Shown here piece after piece: positions 1 to 8,675 of a stretch of 38,754 bases of DNA. The DNA comes from Branchiostoma floridae. Its lineage: Eukaryota > Chordata > Leptocardii > Amphioxiformes > Branchiostomatidae. Under the pieces are notes generated by a model. The model was not told the origin of the DNA, did not search any database, and saw only the letters and a program-made list of their open reading frames with translations. The translations under genes and the position numbers were made by a program. The stretch is from the NCBI RefSeq assembly GCF_000003815.2, contig NC_049989.1, forward strand, positions 6,473,890 through 6,512,643, in the 5' to 3' direction. The first letter of the stretch is position 1. Each line of letters opens with the position of its first letter.

Positions 1-720
1 CCTCTGCTTGGAGAGTAGAGACGCACGGGTCGCGCTAAATCTAGGACCACACGGGGGAATTGTTTGTGTCTTTGTTTGTTTGTTTGAACCATTTTTTAGT
101 CATGAAAGCTCACATCGGCCTACAGGCCTGCAAGTTCGCGGGAATATTCAAATCGCTCCTGTTAGCCTTTACTAGGCTCGCCGGATTGGTGATCGGTAGT
201 CTAAAAGTAGAAATGGGACAAATAGAGTCAATAGTACGCTAGAGGAGTCGGCCGGCCAGAGGACTTCTCTTCTTCGCAAGCTCCGAAGAGAACTATGTTT
301 TCCGACTATTTCACAGACAAGTACACACACCGTTAGGGTAGTGAGCTCACCGTCACGAATATGACCGTACTCAGTGATGGAGAAGCCACGAATGACCTAC
401 ATGGGAGATGGGGGAAAGGTCAGAGGGTAAATGGGGTCACAGGGATAAACATCAGGGTAGGGGGAGACGTGACTTGTCTGCTCAGCCGTCGGAAAACTTG
501 AATTATTTCTTCACGTCATTTTTAAAAAGAGATTAAATTCTACATGTCTGGAGCTGAAGAAGAAAAACAGGTGGCTCGCTGAAGCAGTTGCGGTGTCAAA
601 AAAACCCTCCTGTATTTTCAAATCTTCGATTAACGTAATGGGAAACTTTTAAATCAAAATCCAATCCTCTGGAAACATCCGTTTTTCGCCACAGCCTGGC
701 CATCAGTTACGTGGTGACCT
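1..720 (-). repeat. Composite repeat unit, reversed A and D blocks
   Basis: Reverse-orientation block A (about 1-185, starting inside the flank of a palindrome at CCTCTGCTTGGAGAG and including the (GTTT)n tract) followed by reversed block D (about 186-720). It matches the reverse complement of 17010-17490. D is interrupted by a private insertion at about 267-508. No coding frame is credible. Confidence 0.88.
267..508. mobile_element. Small unclassified insertion with 10 bp inverted repeats
   Basis: Other copies of block D read straight through this point (compare the reverse complement of 17220-17250), so about 240 bp is inserted here. It contains a perfect 10 bp inverted repeat, GTTTTCCGAC at 297-306 and GTCGGAAAAC at 488-497, and a shorter one (CTCTTC at 267-272, GAAGAG at 285-290). 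There is no open frame of note. A MITE-like element is possible, but no clear target duplication is visible. The family is unknown. Confidence 0.45.
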
Positions 721-958
721 CTTATGCTACAAGCACAGATATATGTGTGATGTGGCGTCACATATATATCTGCTACGAACACAGATATATGTGTGCTGCG
801 GCGTCACATATATGATGTGCTACAAACACATATGTATGTGACGCCACATCACACATATATCTGTGTTTGGAGCACAGATATATGTGACGCCACATCACAC
901 ATATATCTGTGTTTGGAGCAACATATATATGACTCCACATCACATATTCTGTATTTTG
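721..958. repeat. 46 bp hairpin satellite array
   Basis: Monomers combine an ATATAT core with a GATGYGGCGTC-type loop. The first two monomers read GATGTGGCGTC/GCTGCGGCGTC, but from about 830 onward the loop reads GACGCCACATC, so the array switches strand near 806-832. Stems such as ACAGATATATGTG pair across the loop. The array sits between reversed block D and the tRNA-like block T. Confidence 0.85.
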
Positions 959-1004
959 ATCCCCATGTCAATGGCAACACTTGATATTGAATCTCCTCTG
1001 GCTG

Positions 1005-1076
1005 GCCGATTCGCGTAGCTCAGTCGTAGAGCTGTCTTCACTCTTTAGATCCAGGGGCCGCAAGTTCCTGTGAGGT
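1005..1076 (+). tRNA. tRNA-like sequence, Lys-like, degenerate (copy 1)
   Basis: TAGCTCAGTCGTAGAGC is an intact A box and D arm of the tRNA-Lys type, and the putative anticodon loop CTCTTTA would expose CTT. The anticodon stem pairs poorly, and the B-box position reads GCAAGTTCCTG instead of GGTTCGANNCC. This is most likely a tRNA pseudogene or the head of a tRNA-derived SINE. Confidence 0.45.
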
Positions 1077-1168
1077 ATCTTGATAGAAGCGGTTTGTTCC
1101 ACGGATCGTTTAGTAGGTCAAGTTAATGTAGCCTTCTTAGGACCCCTCTAAACCACGGTTGCGCAACT

Positions 1169-1266
1169 GTTATACGATGGCCGAGCGGTCTAATGGTAAA
1201 GTTCTGCATGCGTTCAACACGCAATCAGTTTCCGCAGGTGTGAGTTCGAATCCCAGTTATGACAAC
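1169..1266 (+). tRNA. tRNA-like sequence, Leu-like, anticodon CAA (copy 1)
   Basis: A box TGGCCGAGCGG at 1178-1188 and B box GAGTTCGAATCCC at 1242-1254 match eukaryotic tRNA-Leu. The anticodon arm TGCG-TTCAACA-CGCA gives CAA, a Leu anticodon. A long variable arm is also Leu-like. Seven T residues at 1270-1276 form a Pol III terminator. Against function: the acceptor ends pair imperfectly, and extra bases lie between the D arm and the anticodon arm. It is probably a transcribable pseudogene or SINE head. Confidence 0.5.
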
Positions 1267-1309
1267 GTGTTTTTTTCTTTGCTCAACAAATCCCATTTTA
1301 TGTCTTTGA

Positions 1310-1409
1310 NNNNNNNNNNNNNNNNNNNNNNNNNNNNNNNNNNNNNNNNNNNNNNNNNNNNNNNNNNNNNNNNNNNNNNNNNNNNNNNNNNNNNNNNNNN
1401 NNNNNNNNN
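1310..1409. other. Assembly gap (100 N)
   Basis: Run of 100 N inside the tail of block T. The homologous copies at 8520 and 30430 carry continuous sequence here. Confidence 0.99.
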
Positions 1410-1604
1410 ATTCATACTTTAAGTTTTCTTTTCTTGTAATTTTGTTGAACATCCAGGCATTTTTTCTAAAAATACGGCCAATTTTTTCATTTTATATACA
1501 CAACTCTTTTGTCTTGTGACTAGAGCATGGAAACCCAGGTTTGGGATTTCTTTATTTTTATTTTCAAACATCCACAACGTTAAAGTGACGTAGGCTAAAA
1601 CAGT

Positions 1605-2695
1605 TGAATATTCCCGTGAATTTGCGGGCCTGCAGGTCGATTGTAGCTTTCATATATAAGCAATGGTTCAAACAAACAAACAATTCCCAGCGGGCCCTAG
1701 ATTCAGCGCGACCGCGTGTGACTCCAAGTCGGCTGAAATGGATGGGCGGGCAAAAGCATTAAAATAGATTGGTGGTCAGGATCTTTCTAATGAGCAAGAT
1801 TATATTACCAGATATATGTTTAAATCTATAAATGTAAATCACATATACATGTTCCGTAAAATAACAAATATATATATGTGACTTTCCACAAATATATGTG
1901 TGCTGTAAAGAAAAGATATACAAGTGACTCTATACCCACATATGTGTGCCGCCAAAGACAAATATATATCTGATTCACCACACACATATATGTTTGCCGT
2001 CGAAGACAGACATATGTGTTTAGTGGAGCACATATATATCTGTTTTCAAGGGCACACATATATGTGTGGTGAATTACACATATATATCCGTTTTGCACGC
2101 ATACATATGTGTGTGCTGAAGCACATATATATCTGTGTCCTGTGGCAGACATATATGTGCTGCACCAGTCACACATATATCTGCGTTCAAAACAGATATA
2201 TATGTGCTTCACCACGCACATATGTCTATGTTTTGTAGCACAGATATATGTGACGCCGCATAACATATATCTGTGTGTTGTAGCACAGATGACTTCTGTA
2301 TCTGTATCTGTATCTATATAGCCGGTATAACCGCCCTTCGGGTAGATATATGTAAACGATCAATATTACTAGCAGTTTGGCCACAACGTAACTGAAGGCC
2401 AGGCTGCGGCGAAAAACAGATGTTTCCAGAGAATTGGATTTTTATTTAAAATGTTCCCATTACGTTAATCGAAGATTTAAGAATACAGGAGTTTGTTTTT
2501 ATTTAGACCGCAACTGCTTTAGCGAGCCACCTGTTTTTCTTCTTTAGCTCCAGACATGTAGAATTTAATCTCTTTTTAAAAATGACGTGAGGAAATAAAT
2601 CCTCTGGCCGGCCGACCCCACTAGCGTACTATTGACTCTATTTGTCCAATTTCTACTACTAGACTGCCGATCACCAATCCGGGGAGCCTAGTAAA
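1605..2695 (+). repeat. Composite unit lacking the palindrome (A-C-D)
   Basis: Block A 1605-1735 joins the linker directly at GTGTGACTC (1716-1724), without a palindrome. Block C, about 1805-2330, is the palindromic-core array. D runs about 2340-2695 and lacks the AGGTCA repeat because of a small deletion shared with the reversed copy near 14260. It then flows into the next block A. Confidence 0.88.
1716..1724. other. Empty insertion site of the palindromic element
   Basis: GTGTGACTC occurs once here. Units with the palindrome have GTGCGTCTC on its left and GTGCGACTC on its right. This is what an unoccupied target should look like. The same state occurs at 15826-15834 (reverse) and 30790-30798, all beside block T, so the three are probably one ancestral locus duplicated. 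Confidence 0.65.
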
Positions 2696-3955
2696 GGCTA
2701 GCAGGAGCGAGTTGAATATTCCCGCGAACTTGCAGGCCTGTAGGCCGATGCGAGCTTTCATGAATAATCAATGGTTCAAACAATCAAACAAAAAAACAAT
2801 TCCCCCCTTGGTCCTAGATTCAGCGCGAGCGTCTGTACTCTCCAAGCAGAGGTTAGGCTCAGGCTGTTTTTAGCGTTTTTTAAAAAGTTTTTATCGGGCT
2901 TTCTATTTGGTATTGTATCTTGTGTTGTCAAACCCTAACAATAAAAGATACAATACAAAATAGAGAGCCTGATAAAAAAACTACCAAAAACGTTAAAAAA
3001 ACAGCCGGAGCCTATAAACATATGCTTCGAGAGTAGTGCGACTTACAGTCGGCTGAAATGGATGTGCGAGCCAAAGCATTAAAAAAACACATTGGTGGTA
3101 GTATATTTTCAGATATATACGTGTAAATCACATATACATGTTCCAGAAATAACATATATATATATGATTTTCCACAAATATATGTGTGCTGCAAAGAACA
3201 TATATATATGTGATTCTATACACACATATGTGTGCCGTCAAACTTGGTCAAAGACAAATATGTATGTAATTCACCACACACATATATGTTTGCCGTCGAA
3301 GACAGACATGTGTGCGTAGTGCAGCACATATATATCTGTTTTCAACGGCACACATATATGTGTGGTGAATTACACATATATATCTGTCTTTGACGGCACA
3401 CATATGTGTGTGCTGAAGCACATATATATCTGTGTCCTGTGGCAGACATATATGTGCTGCACCAGTCACACATATATCTGCGTGCAAAACAGATATATAT
3501 GTGCTTCACCACGCACATATGTCTATGTTTTGTAGCACAGATATATGTGACGCCGCATCACATATATCTGTGTGTTGTAGCTCAGATATATGTAAACGAT
3601 AAATATTACTAGCAGTTTGGCCAAACAGAGGAGGTCATAAGAGGTCACCATGTAACTGAAAGCCAGGCTGAGGCGAAAAACGGATGTTGCCAGAGGATTG
3701 GGTTTTGATTTAAAAGTTTCCCATTACGTTTATGAAAGATTTAAGAATATAGGAGATGTTTTTATTTAGACAGCAACTGCTTTAGCGAGCCACCTGTTTT
3801 TCTTCTTCAGCTCCTGACATGTAGAATTGAATATCTTTTAAAAAATGACGTGAGGATATAAATCCTCTTGCCGGACGACTCCTCTAGCGTACTATTGACT
3901 ATATTTGTCCAATTTCTACTATTAGACTACCGATCACCAATCCGGGGAGCCCTAG
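2696..3955 (+). repeat. Composite unit A-palindrome-C-D
   Basis: A 2696-2835; palindrome about 2836-3035, with a diverged right end reading TATGCTTCGAGAG; linker; C 3108-3597; D 3598-3955, which contains the DR4 site at 3632-3647. The altered palindrome end and the CAGTCGGCTG linker are shared with the reversed unit at 13600-13625. This is evidence that the two belong to the arms of the large inverted repeat. Confidence 0.9.
3632..3647 (+). promoter_or_regulatory. Perfect DR4 nuclear-receptor half-site pair in block D
   Basis: AGGTCA-TAAG-AGGTCA is a direct repeat of the nuclear-receptor half-site with a 4 bp spacer, the spacing known for TR/LXR-type heterodimers with RXR. It is seen directly in the sequence. 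Function in this repeat is inference only. Confidence 0.4.
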
Positions 3956-4935
3956 TAAAGGCTAGCAGAAGCGAGTTGAATATTCCCGCGAACTTGCAGG
4001 CCTGCAGGCCGATGTGAGCTTTCATGAATAAACAATGGTTCAAACAATCAAACAAAGAACTCCTCCGTGGGTCCTAGATTCAGCGCGACCGCGTGCTTCT
4101 GTACTCTCCAAGCAGAGGTTAGGCTTAGGTTGTTTTTTTTAGCGTTTTTTAGTCGTTTTTATCGGGGGCTTTCTATTTTGTATTGTGTCTTGCGTTGTCA
4201 AACCCTAACAATACAAAATACAGTACACAATAGAAAGCCCGATAAAAAACGACTTAAAAACGTTAAAAAAACAGCCGGAGCCTAACCTCTGCTTGGAGAG
4301 TAGTGCGACTCCCAATCGGCTGAAATGGATGGGCGAGCCAGAGCATAAAAAAAAAAGATTGGTGGTAGTATATTATCAGATATATACGTGTAAATCACAT
4401 ATACATGTCCCGAAAATAAAAGATATACATATGATTTTCCACACATATATATGTGCTGTAAAGAACAGATATATATATGACTCTATACACACGAATGTGT
4501 GCCGTCAAAGACAGATATATATGTGATTCACCACACACATATATGTGTGCCGTCGAAGACAGACTCATGTGGTTAGTGGAGCACATATATATCTATTTTC
4601 AACGGCACACATATATGTGTGGTGAATTACACATATATAAACGTTTTGGACGCAGACATATGTGTGCGGAAGCACATATATATCTGTGTCCTGTGGCAGA
4701 CATATATGTGCTGCATCAGTCACACATATGTCTGCGTGCAAAACGGATATATATGTGCTTCAGCACACACATATATATGGCGTGAAAACGGATATACATG
4801 AATGATTCACCACACATACATGTGTGCCGTAGAAAACAGATATATATGTGCTCCACTAAGCCCATATGTCTGCCGTAAAATTGGTTTTTGAAGGCACACA
4901 TATATGTGTGTGATGAATCACATATGTATCTGTCT
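3956..4935 (+). repeat. Composite unit A-palindrome-C, fused to segment X
   Basis: A 3956-4101, palindrome 4102-4302, linker, C 4375-4935. Within C the spacer order flips: after about 4770 the spacers (ATTCACCACA, GCCGTAGAAAAC, CTCCACTAAG) read in reverse orientation, marking an inversion junction inside the array just before segment X. The first part pairs with the reversed unit at 10828-11535. Confidence 0.88.
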
Positions 4936-5008
4936 TCGCCAAAATGATTTAACCTTTTTAACACTTGTGTATTAATTGTTTGTCATTAATCATGGGAATA
5001 TGGTCTTC

Positions 5009-5260
5009 ATTTGCATAATTTCTATTAGCCGATCATCTCCTCCAACCAAAGTAAAAGACATACACAATCTATGTTCAGAAAGAAGGCTTTAATCGCATTT
5101 CCTGATAGGCTATGCAAATGATGTCCTCATCTGCATAATCAATGTCCAATGATGATCACCTGTACACTTACAAATGCCATAAGTAAGAAATTCTTGTCAT
5201 TTACCACAATGGGATTATAGCATTTTATGCAAATAATGCAAATTATGTCCTTATTTGCAT
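5009..5260. promoter_or_regulatory. Cluster of ATGCAAAT octamers in X copy 1
   Basis: ATTTGCAT occurs at 5009-5016 and 5253-5260, and ATGCAAAT at 5112-5119, 5227-5234 and 5236-5243. A one-mismatch ATCTGCAT lies at 5129-5136. They occur as inverted pairs about 16-20 bp apart, within monomers spaced about 110 bp. The motif equals the POU/Oct octamer. Any regulatory role is speculative because the segment is repetitive. Confidence 0.35.
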
Positions 5261-5726
5261 ATTATCTATCTTTCAACATTCTTCTCTTCCTCATTTACAG
5301 ATGTCACATGTTGCAATAGTTCTATGGTAGAACAGAGCGCGTTTAGACAATTTCCTAATTGAATATACAAATCAGATTCCGATTTCCATAATTGATATTG
5401 ACGTATGTGAAGCATCATGTAAGCTACCTACATACCAAAAATAACCATGACGATCCGTCAAACATTTCTTGAGTTATTCCCTTTTAAAGTCTGACATTAA
5501 ACCAGTCCCTGCATTTCCAAAGCAAACCACTAGGAGGCCCAAACCTACACCACTTTTTCTCGACCCGATGAGCTATCTAACGCTCAAAAATCATGTCCAG
5601 AACTCGAGATATTCTACTCGGAAGTTCCACTGCAGTACCGTAACAAGTCGCTAGGAGGGGCCAAAATCTAATCGTGTTTAGGTCTGATCAAGACCTACCC
5701 ACATACCAAACATTAATATAATCCAT

Positions 5727-5727
5727 G

Positions 5728-5790
<63 letters not shown>
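5727..5790. repeat. (CA)n microsatellite
   Basis: Nearly pure CA dinucleotide tract with an early CGCGCG interruption. The homologous tract in X copy 2 (28939-29041) is about 100 bp, so length differs between the paralogues. Confidence 0.97.
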
Positions 5791-5795
<5 letters not shown>

Positions 5796-5832
5796 CTACC
5801 CAACGTATAACCGGCGAAGGTAAATAGCAAAT

Positions 5833-6254
5833 GAGTTGGAGTCTTTTTTCTATAGACCTCCTACCCACCTTCACTTCTCGCATGGTCCCAGATACCCAGC
5901 AATCCATCTCACTAGACTTAGACTTAACTTCGGTCAGNNNNNNNNNNNNNNNNNNNNNNNNNNNNNNNNNNNNNNNNNNNNNNNNNNNNNNNNNNNNNNN
6001 NNNNNNNNNNNNNNNNNNNNNNNNNNNNNNNNNNNNNACACTGTCCTCTATACAATGATGCAAGACTTGATATGTGTTCATCTTTAACCACTATGTTCAT
6101 GCAGGGTATCTTACCATTTGACCCAAGACACACCACTGAAAATATTTTATGTTCAACCTTACTCAGGGGAAACCCAGTACTATCTACCATTCAGAACTGT
6201 CATTTATTTGATGTTGTATTTAAGTTCATCAAACAGACAGATCGTTTTAGCTGA
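5833..6254 (+). pseudogene. C-terminal fragment of a non-LTR retrotransposon ORF2
   Basis: Before the gap the frame starting at 5836 reads ...YPAIHLTRLRLNFGQ. After the gap the frame reads HCPLYNDARLDM...DVVFKFIKQTDRFS and stops at 6254. The H-C-P-L-Y motif and the F-I-x-x-T-x-R-F terminus recur at the ends of ORF2 proteins downstream of the RT or RNase H region. RT catalytic motifs are absent because the copy is 5'-truncated. The clade cannot be fixed. Confidence 0.6.
5938..6037. other. Assembly gap (100 N)
   Basis: Run of 100 N inside the retrotransposon fragment. The true missing length is unknown. Confidence 0.99.
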
Positions 6255-6480
6255 ACCTTATTTGATTATTTCTAAGTTTGTTTATCAGCCATATGTCACT
6301 CTGTTGTTTGATTCCTTGTTTATTTTCATGTAGTTATGTCTTGTGTTCAATAGACAGGTTGTTTAAGTTGATTTATAACCTTATTTGATTACTTCTAAGT
6401 TTGTTTGCCAGCTACACGTCACTTTGTTATTTGATTCCTTGTTGTTTTATTTCATGTCGTTATCATTATCTCTTGCCTTT
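6254..6480 (+). repeat. 123 bp tandem duplication in retrotransposon 3' UTR
   Basis: AACCTTATTTGATTATTTCT at 6254 recurs with few changes at 6377, each followed by GTCACT(C/T)TGTT and TTTGATTCCTTGTT. Two copies, the second slightly diverged. Confidence 0.8.
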
Positions 6481-6661
6481 GTTATTTAGCGTTTTGTAGT
6501 CCTGTATGTGTGTCTTTATTTTGTCTATGTTCATGAGGACAAGACCTCGATAAGCAGGGTCTGCTTTCCGTCTCATCCTCTTTAAAGAAATGTGAAAAAA
6601 AAAATTGCAAATAGATCTATAGTCAATAGCACGGAAGAAGATTCGGTCGTCCAGAGGAGTT

Positions 6662-6911
6662 ATTTCGGCTTACATATATCTGTGCTACAAAACACAGATA
6701 TATGTGTGATGCGGCGTCACATATATATGTGCTGCAAACACAGATATATGTGTGATGCGGCGTCACATATGTCTGTGCTACAAACACAGATATATGTGTG
6801 ATGTGAGCGTCACATACATATGTGCTACAGCCACAGATATATGTGTGATGTGGCGGCACATATGTATGTGCTCCAAACGCAGATACATGTGTGATGCGGC
6901 GTCACATATGT
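6662..6911 (+). repeat. 46 bp hairpin satellite, left of element E
   Basis: The loop motif GATGCGGCGTC starts at 6708, 6754, 6800 (variant), 6847 (variant) and 6893, a period of 46-47 bp. Each monomer pairs ACAGATATATGTG with CACATATATCTGT-like sequence, so every monomer can fold as a hairpin. The array continues on the far side of element E at 7870, which makes E an insertion in it. Confidence 0.88.
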
Positions 6912-7871
6912 CACAGTAGAGATTGCGATTCAGAATAATCACCGATTGTCCTAGGAGCCGAGATCGCGATCGCAGTTTGTCCTGGCTAGGACAAACTGCG
7001 ACTGGGATCTGTCCTAGGACAATCGGTGATTCTATTAGTACAGATTGCAATCGGGATCTGACCTAGGAGAAACTCCGATCCAAACTCAAATGATGAAGAT
7101 AAAGGAAACAGACTGCGATCGGGATCTGTCATAAGACAAAAGTTTACAGCGATTCTAGTAGGACAATCTCCAATTCTACTAGGAGAAATTCTGATTAGAT
7201 AAAAATGTAATGAATCACTGCACAACTAACATTGCAACCAGTGTTAAGCATACCTGCATTCAGAATTACTAACTGTTCTAGGTGAATTAGTTTGTAATTT
7301 GTAACGGATAAATTACATGCGAGTATGTTTTCTGATAATATAATTTCTGATAAAGTACTGTAGTGGCAAACATCCAATGATATGTGAAAGATGACAAAAG
7401 GTGATCAAACAATGTGTCAGAATGCAAATTTTAAGGTGTCAAGATATTACAGTTTCACAACGATTTAGTACATTTCAATAGTCAGTAAACATATACTGAA
7501 TCATTTCACAAATTTGGAAGAACAATTACAACTGTAAAGGCATCAAACAGATGCCCAAATATCAATCACAGTTTCAAGATATTACTTACAATTCCACAGA
7601 AATTCAGTACAGACACAAGTCTGGTATCCTTCAGTAATCATGGTTTATCAAAGTATTGCTGTTTCTTTTAACTTAGCATCATTTGAGTTTGTATCGGAGT
7701 TTGTCCTAGGGCAAATCCCGATTAATATTGCAATCTGTACTAACAGAATCGCAAATTGTCCTGGGACAGATCCCGATCGCATGCGCAGTTTGTCCTAGCC
7801 AGGACAAACTCCGATCGCGATCTCTCCTAGGACAGTCGGCGATTGTTCTGAATCGCAATCTCTACTGTGAC
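6912..7871. mobile_element. Element E, copy 1: non-autonomous DNA element with ~200 bp terminal inverted repeats
   Basis: The ends are CACAGTAGAGATTGCGATTC on the left and its inverse on the right. Similarity extends about 200 bp inward on each side (6912-7110 with 7672-7871). Both ends hold repeated CCTAGGACAA-type motifs and an inner palindrome (CAGTTTGTCCTGGCTAGGAC with its inverse). The 560 bp interior is AT-rich with no transposase frame. A foldback or MITE-like element is likely; the superfamily is undetermined. Confidence 0.7.
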
Positions 7872-8189
7872 ATACATGTGTGACACCGAACCACACATAT
7901 ATCTGTGTTTGTAGCACATATATATGTGGCGCCGCATCACACATATATCTGTGTTTGTAGCACATATATATGTGGCGCCGCATCACACATATATCTGTGT
8001 TTGGAGCACACATATATGTGACGCCGCATCACATATATATCTGTGTTTGGGGCACATATATATGTGACGCCACATCACACATATATATGTGTTTGGAGCA
8101 CAGATATATGTGACGCCACATCACACATATATCTGTGTTTGGAGCAACATATATATGACTCCACATCACATATTCTGTATTTTGATCCC
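7872..8189 (-). repeat. 46 bp hairpin satellite, right of element E
   Basis: Six or so monomers with the loop reading GCGCCGCATC or GACGCCACATC, opposite in strand to the array left of E. Cores alternate between CACATATATCTGTG and CACATATATATGTG. It joins block T at 8190. Confidence 0.85.
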
Positions 8190-8230
8190 CATGTCAATGG
8201 CAACACTTGATATTGAATCTCCTCTGGCTG

Positions 8231-8302
8231 GCCGATTCGCGTAGCTCAGTCGTAGAGCTGTCTTCACTCTTTAGATCCAGGGGCCGCAAGTTCCTGTGAG
8301 GA
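8231..8302 (+). tRNA. tRNA-like sequence, Lys-like, degenerate (copy 2)
   Basis: Essentially identical to the copy at 1005: intact A box TAGCTCAGTCGTAGAGC, weak anticodon stem, lost B box. Probable pseudogene. Confidence 0.45.
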
Positions 8303-8393
8303 ATCTTGATAGAAGCGGTTTGTTCCATGGATCGTTTAGTAGGTCAAGTTAACCGGCGTTCTTAGGACCCTTCTAAACCTCACTTGCGCAACT

Positions 8394-8491
8394 GTTACAC
8401 GATGGCCGAGCGGTCTAATGGTAAAGTTCTGCATGCGTTCAACACGCAGTCAGTTTCCGCAGATGTGAGTTCGAATCCCAGTTGTGACAAC
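8394..8491 (+). tRNA. tRNA-like sequence, Leu-like, anticodon CAA (copy 2)
   Basis: Same A and B boxes as copy 1. The anticodon arm TGCG-TTCAACA-CGCA gives CAA. Seven T residues follow at 8495-8501. Differences from copy 1 are few (GTTACAC instead of GTTATAC, and GTTGTGACAAC at the 3' end). Confidence 0.5.
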
Positions 8492-8675
8492 GTGTTTTTT
8501 TCTTTGCTCAACAAATCCCATTTTATGTCTTTTGATAGAAAGAGACCAATTCAATACTTTAAAGTTTCTTTCTTGGATTTGGAAGAGACCAATTCAATAC
8601 TTTAAGGTTTTCTTTTCTTGTGATTTTGTTAAACATCCAGGCATTTTTTTCTAAAAATAAGGCCAATTTTTTCTA

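Larger units (their letters stand above)
951..1604 (+). repeat. Block T, copy 1 (tRNA-like pair plus tail)
   Basis: Starts at CATCACATATTCTGTATTTTG, runs through two tRNA-like sequences, and ends near CAACGTTAAAGTGACGTAGG where block A resumes. Four copies exist in the window (951, 8190, 15961 inverted, 30080). A 100 N gap at 1310-1409 interrupts the tail. The tail is AT-rich and non-coding. Confidence 0.85.
4936..5832 (+). repeat. Segment X, copy 1
   Basis: Non-coding segment also present at 27221-29080, and in diverged form at 36990-37440. It contains octamer-rich tandem degenerate monomers (about 5000-5290), a GACGATCCGTCAAACATTTC stretch near 5450, and a (CA)n tract. There is no supported gene. 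The short frame near 5469 is not conserved as protein. Confidence 0.85.
5833..6606 (+). mobile_element. 5'-truncated non-LTR retrotransposon, 3' end
   Basis: X copy 2 lacks this segment. GCAAAT flanks it (5827-5832 and 6607-6612), a 6 bp target duplication. It carries the last part of a polyprotein (5833-6254, interrupted by a gap), a 3' UTR with a 123 bp tandem duplication (first copy from 6254, second from 6377), and an A-rich end. Orientation is +. The C-terminal pattern (HLTRLRL, then HCPLYNDARL, ending KQTDRF) is typical of non-LTR ORF2 ends. Confidence 0.75.

Noticed and set aside
1169-1266. Functional tRNA-Leu gene
   Set aside because: The promoter boxes are good, but acceptor pairing is incomplete and extra bases separate the D arm and anticodon arm; kept only as tRNA-like.
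2696-3955. LTR retrotransposon or solo LTR as the nature of the composite unit
   Set aside because: No TG...CA termini, primer-binding site or polypurine tract was found, and no gag/pol frame. Units abut head to tail as a tandem array rather than as dispersed insertions.
5469-5654. Small open frame conserved between X copies (also 28668-28853)
   Set aside because: The two copies are a recent duplication, so conservation is expected at the DNA level; the diverged copy at 37277 does not keep the same peptide.
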